Notes under the pieces: model-generated | The model's database searches: none | Told to the model about the DNA's origin: nothing | Seen by the model: the letters and a program-made list of their open reading frames with translations, nothing else | In this document: positions 61,471 to 64,000 of the stretch, piece by piece | Numbering within the stretch: position 1 is the first letter of the stretch | Layout of the letters: the number at the start of each line of letters is the position of its first letter | Position numbers and translations under genes: made by a program | From: VRUE01 sp963701265 | GTDB lineage: Bacteria; Actinomycetota; Thermoleophilia; Solirubrobacterales; 70-9 | DNA length: 64,000 nucleotides | NCBI GenBank assembly: GCA_963701265.1 | Contig: OY969581.1 | Location: 1,860,001 to 1,924,000, forward strand | Reading direction: 5' to 3'

Positions 61471-61640
61471 GGCCGGGGACAGGTCTCCTGGCTTCCGGGG
61501 TTCCTCCGCCGCACCTTCCCGGGGACTCTGTGTCCTCCCCAGTGGCTGGCGCCCGAAGCGCCCGCGACGTCCTTGACCCGGTCACAGTGGCGGGACCGCG
61601 CCGGTTTCGCACCGGACTTCCCTTGACCACCGACCGATTA
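61470..61640 (-). ncRNA. Cobalamin riboswitch
   Basis: On the minus strand the conserved elements appear in order: GGAAGTCCGGTGCGAAACC near the 5' end, GCGGTCCCGCCACTGTGACC (61579-61599), GCCAGCCACTGGGGA, GGGAAGGTGCGG, and the B12 box GAAGCCAGGAGACCTGT (61479-61495). This is a clear class-I-type adenosylcobalamin riboswitch. A TAGACT (61649-61654) sits where a -10 box should be. The regulated gene encodes a secreted DUF4430 protein and heads the five-gene transporter operon. Confidence 0.95.
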
Positions 61641-61747
61641 CGCGGGCGAGTCTATCCGCTGAACTTTCGTCCAGCGGTCTTGGTCCCGGCACCGGCCGCT
61701 GGCTAGGGTCGCGGCCGCATCGTTTCTCGGACCGACGGGAGGGAGAT

Positions 61748-62446
61748 ATGAGACGGGGAATGCGGCTGCCGTCACCGGCATTGGTTGTTGCGGGTTTAGC
61801 GTTGTTCGTGGCACTTGGTGGGACCGTTTACGCGGCCAAGAAGGCGCGGATTGACGGTAGGGCGGTGAAGGTGAAATCACTGCCGGGCAATCGCTTGAAG
61901 GTGAAATCGATTCCGGCCAACCGGCTCAAGCCCGGCGTGCTCAAGGGTGTGCTGGCCGGGCAATCGGGGCCGATCACCGGGGCTGAAATCGATGAGCTGA
62001 CCCTGGGTCAGGTGCCCGAGGCCGCGCACGCGTTCAGCGCCGACACCGCCCAGAGCGCGGTCGATGCGCAGACCGCCGTCAATGCCGTCAACGCGGTTAA
62101 TGCCCAGACCGTCAACGGGCACAGCGCCGGTTGCCTGCCGGGCACACAGTTCTTCGCCGGCGCCTGCTGGCAGAGCTTCAACAGCGAGACCGCGGTCAGC
62201 GCGCCGGCGGCGGCGACATCGTGTGCTGTGCAGGGTGGAGCGTTGCCGGAGGCGCTGCAGCTGGCGGCGTTCTCTCAGCAGCCCGGTGTGGTTTTGGATG
62301 GCGGCGCGGAGTGGGCAAGTGACATTACGAGCTACACCGCACCCGATCTATACAGCGTCAGCACAGTGTCATCGGCATCTGTAGTCGGATCAACCGCCTC
62401 CACCAACACACGTAAATACCGCTGCGTCATCCCGCTCGTCACCTGA
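61748..62446 (+). CDS. Secreted protein with VALGGT leader
   Basis: A 232-residue protein. The leader MRLPSPALVVAGLALFVALG, followed by GTVYAAKK, is a type I recall as frequent in Solirubrobacterales secreted proteins. After it comes a basic region with a duplicated KVKSLPGNRLKVKSIPANRL, then an Ala/Asn repeat (DAQTAVNAVNAVNAQTVNGH). A C-terminal domain with four cysteines follows (CLPGTQFFAGACWQSF ... SCAVQG ... RKYRC). A GGGAGGGAG site precedes the ATG at 61748; an ATG at 61760 is an alternative. Function unknown. Divergent from the B12 operon. Confidence 0.75.
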   Translation: MRRGMRLPSPALVVAGLALFVALGGTVYAAKKARIDGRAVKVKSLPGNRLKVKSIPANRLKPGVLKGVLAGQSGPITGAEIDELTLGQVPEAAHAFSADTAQSAVDAQTAVNAVNAVNAQTVNGHSAGCLPGTQFFAGACWQSFNSETAVSAPAAATSCAVQGGALPEALQLAAFSQQPGVVLDGGAEWASDITSYTAPDLYSVSTVSSASVVGSTASTNTRKYRCVIPLVT

Positions 62447-62482
62447 CGAGCGGGACCGTACCGGCGTGGTGCGCTACGCCGG
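62431..62482. terminator. Two perfect hairpins between convergent genes
   Basis: An 11-bp perfect stem with a 2-nt loop (arms 62431-62441 and 62444-62454, CCCGCTCGTCA) spans the stop codon of the secreted-protein gene. A second, CCGGCGT/ACGCCGG (62461-62467 and 62476-62482), abuts the stop of the minus-strand response regulator. They probably act as terminators in both directions. Confidence 0.7.
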
Positions 62483-63106
62483 CTAAGTTTCGACCAGGCC
62501 GTGCTCGAGCGCGTAGCGGACCAGCTCGGCGCGGCTGGAGAGGCTCAGCTTCTGCTGGATGTGGGCGCGGTGGCTCTCCACCGTGCGGATGCTGATGTAG
62601 AGCCGCTCGGCGACCTCGGCATTGGTGTGGCCCAGCGCGATCAGGCGCAGGACGTCGCGCTCGCGGTCGCTCAAATCGTCGCCGTCACCGCTGGCCTCAC
62701 CCGCGGCCAGGCGCGCGCCCAGCGCCGGCTGCAGGTAGGTGTCACCGGCGGCGGCGCTGCGCACCGCCTGCACCAGCTCCGCGTCGGCGGCCTCCTTGAG
62801 CACGTAACCGCGCACGCCGGCCTGCAGGGCGCGGCGGGCAAAGGCGGGCTCGTTCTGCATCGTCAGCACGACGACCTCGGTATCGGGTGAAGCGGCACGG
62901 ATGTCGGGTACCGCCTCGAGGCTGGCCCGTCCCGGCATGTTGAGGTCGAGGATCAGCACGGTCGGCTTGTGGCCGCGCGCGTAGCGAACCGCGGTGTCAG
63001 CATCGCCGGCCTCGGCAACCACCTCGAAGTCGGACTCCGCATCGAGCAGCAGCCGCAAGGCGTTGCGGACCACGGTGTGATCGTCGGCGAGGACGATCGT
63101 GGTCAC
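62483..63106 (-). CDS. NarL/FixJ-type response regulator
   Basis: The frame is open far upstream; the best start is the GTG at 63106 with a GGGGAGG site 5 bases before it, giving 207 residues. The receiver domain has TIVLADDHTVVRNALRLLL, Asp in VLILDLNMPGRAS and Lys in GYVLKEAADAEL. The LuxR-type HTH reads LSDRERDVLRLIALGHTNAE, then VAERLYISIRTVESHRAHIQ. It is divergent from a GAF sensor kinase gene, its likely partner, as in DevR/DevS systems. Confidence 0.93.
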   Translation of the reverse strand: MTTIVLADDHTVVRNALRLLLDAESDFEVVAEAGDADTAVRYARGHKPTVLILDLNMPGRASLEAVPDIRAASPDTEVVVLTMQNEPAFARRALQAGVRGYVLKEAADAELVQAVRSAAAGDTYLQPALGARLAAGEASGDGDDLSDRERDVLRLIALGHTNAEVAERLYISIRTVESHRAHIQQKLSLSSRAELVRYALEHGLVET

Positions 63107-63266
63107 CTTGGCCTCCCCTGTGCGTTCGGCTCCCTCACTCGGTTGCACGATGGCGAGGCTACCTGCGCCCGCGGCCCTGGAGGTGGAATCCATACATCCA
63201 TGTAACCCGCCCCCAGGGATCGGGACATCAGGGTTTTCCCGCGAACATCGTGTACTCAGATGTGCT

Positions 63267-63296
63267 TTGAATATTGGACCGTTGTACGGATAGGAT
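63267..63296 (+). promoter_or_regulatory. Candidate promoter of the GAF sensor gene
   Basis: TTGAAT (63267-63272) and TAGGAT (63291-63296) are separated by 18 bp and lie about 50 bp before the ATG. Each matches the sigma-70 consensus at four of six positions. The surrounding AT-rich patch stands out in this GC-rich window. Confidence 0.5.
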
Positions 63297-63346
63297 GAAG
63301 GGCATCCCATCGGGTCGAAGGGTTGGAGGGTTGGAGCAACGCTGAG

Positions 63347-64000
63347 ATGGCACCCGGGTCTGACAGCGGCGCCCTGGATGAGCCCCGGCTGCGGGAGCTG
63401 ATTGACGTTGGCCGCAGCCTCGTCGCCGAGCTCGACCCGGAGGTGGTGTTCCAGCAGGTGCTCGAGGTCGCCTGCGAGCTGACCGGCGCCCGCTACGCCG
63501 CGCTCGGCGTGCTCGACGAGGAGCGCCGCGAGCTGGAGCGTTTCATCACCTACGGCATCGACGAGGAGGCGCGCCGGGTAATCGGCAACCTGCCGCGCGG
63601 TCGGGGCGTGCTGGGCCTCCTGATCGAGCAGCCACGACCTTTGCGCCTGGCCGACGTCGGGCACCACCCCCGCTCCTACGGCTTCCCCCCCGGCCACCCG
63701 CCGATGTCGAACTTCCTCGGCGTGCCGGTGCTGATCCGCGGCCACGCCTGGGGCAACCTCTACCTGACCGAGAAGAGCGGCGGCGACTTCAACGAGGCCG
63801 ACGAACAGTCGGCGATGATCCTCGCCGAGTGGACGGCGATCGCGGTCGAGAACGCCCGCCTCTATCGCAGCGTGCGGAGCCGCAACGACGAGATGGAGCG
63901 CGCCGTGCACCGGCTTGAAGCGACCACCGAGATCGCCCGCGCCGTCGGCGGCGAGACCGACCTCGATCGCATCCTCGAGATCGTCGTCAAGCGCGGCCGG
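63347..64000 (+). CDS. GAF-domain sensor (DevS-like histidine kinase), N-terminal part
   Basis: Translating from the ATG at 63347 gives an open frame of 218 codons to the window edge: DEPRLRELIDVGRSLVAELD, then EVVFQQVLEVACELTGARYA. A complete GAF domain spans about residues 25-165 (FITYGIDEEARRVIGNLPRG, NFLGVPVLIRGHAWGNLYLT, EKSGGDFNEADEQSAMILAE). A second one begins at ATTEIARAVGGETDLDRILE. Tandem GAF domains next to a NarL regulator suggest a DevS/DosT-type kinase; the kinase domain itself is beyond the edge. Confidence 0.88.
   Translation, partial: MAPGSDSGALDEPRLRELIDVGRSLVAELDPEVVFQQVLEVACELTGARYAALGVLDEERRELERFITYGIDEEARRVIGNLPRGRGVLGLLIEQPRPLRLADVGHHPRSYGFPPGHPPMSNFLGVPVLIRGHAWGNLYLTEKSGGDFNEADEQSAMILAEWTAIAVENARLYRSVRSRNDEMERAVHRLEATTEIARAVGGETDLDRILEIVVKRGR

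Overview
This 64-kb window is high-GC DNA from an actinobacterium, most likely of the class Thermoleophilia (Solirubrobacterales-like). The evidence is the dcw cluster ending in ftsZ without ftsA, an FtsZ ending in the actinobacterial DDIDVPGFLK-type tail, a basic-tailed Ku with a stand-alone LigD polymerase domain, Tad pilus genes, and a secreted protein with the VALGGT.YAA leader I associate with this class. The placement is inference, because there is no rRNA in the window.

Layout. (1) 1-12.9 kb, minus strand: a housekeeping and aromatic amino acid supra-operon reading trpS, scpA, scpB, rluB, aroH, hisC, DAHP synthase, tyrA, aroA, cmk, der, metK, and at the left edge the N-terminal part of priA. 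A PH-domain membrane protein lies on the plus strand between priA and metK. (2) 12.9-22.4 kb: a drug-efflux MFS gene; a plus-strand envelope-stress-like module (secreted propeller protein, M14 peptidase, ECF sigma factor, membrane-anchored propeller protein); FetAB-like ABC genes; Ku and LigD-Pol; and a GNAT gene. (3) 22.3-26.8 kb: the glycine cleavage operon gcvT-gcvH-gcvPA-gcvPB. (4) 27.3-43.6 kb: a nearly complete dcw cluster, mraZ-rsmH-ftsL-ftsI-murE-murF-mraY-[GNAT]-murD-ftsW-murG-murC-murB-ftsQ-ftsZ, driven from a promoter carrying MraZ boxes. murD is frameshifted as sequenced. (5) 43.7-49.8 kb: a membrane protein, then a Tad-type pilus block (tadC, tadB, tadA, cpaB) with its own histidine kinase, response regulator and DUF192 gene. 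(6) 49.8-55.2 kb: PfkB kinase, CpsB-like PHP phosphatase, an unknown gene, a degenerate Rho-like protein, glpD and a nitroreductase. (7) 55.3-61.6 kb: a cobalamin-riboswitch-controlled operon. (8) 61.7-64 kb: a secreted protein and a divergent NarL-type regulator / GAF sensor kinase pair, cut by the right edge.

The most interesting system is region 7. Under one cobalamin riboswitch the operon encodes two exported DUF4430 proteins, an ECF transporter T component, a fused double ATPase, and a protein joining an ECF S-component-like membrane domain to an extracellular alpha/alpha-toroid. DUF4430 plus an alpha/alpha toroid is the architecture of animal intrinsic factor and transcobalamin, so this looks like a split, membrane-tethered transcobalamin-like B12 capture and import machine. 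Other points of note are the Rho paralogue without a Walker A lysine, the murD frameshift, the very short FtsQ, and a set of long inverted repeats at gene junctions, two of which share the same sequence inside the dcw cluster.
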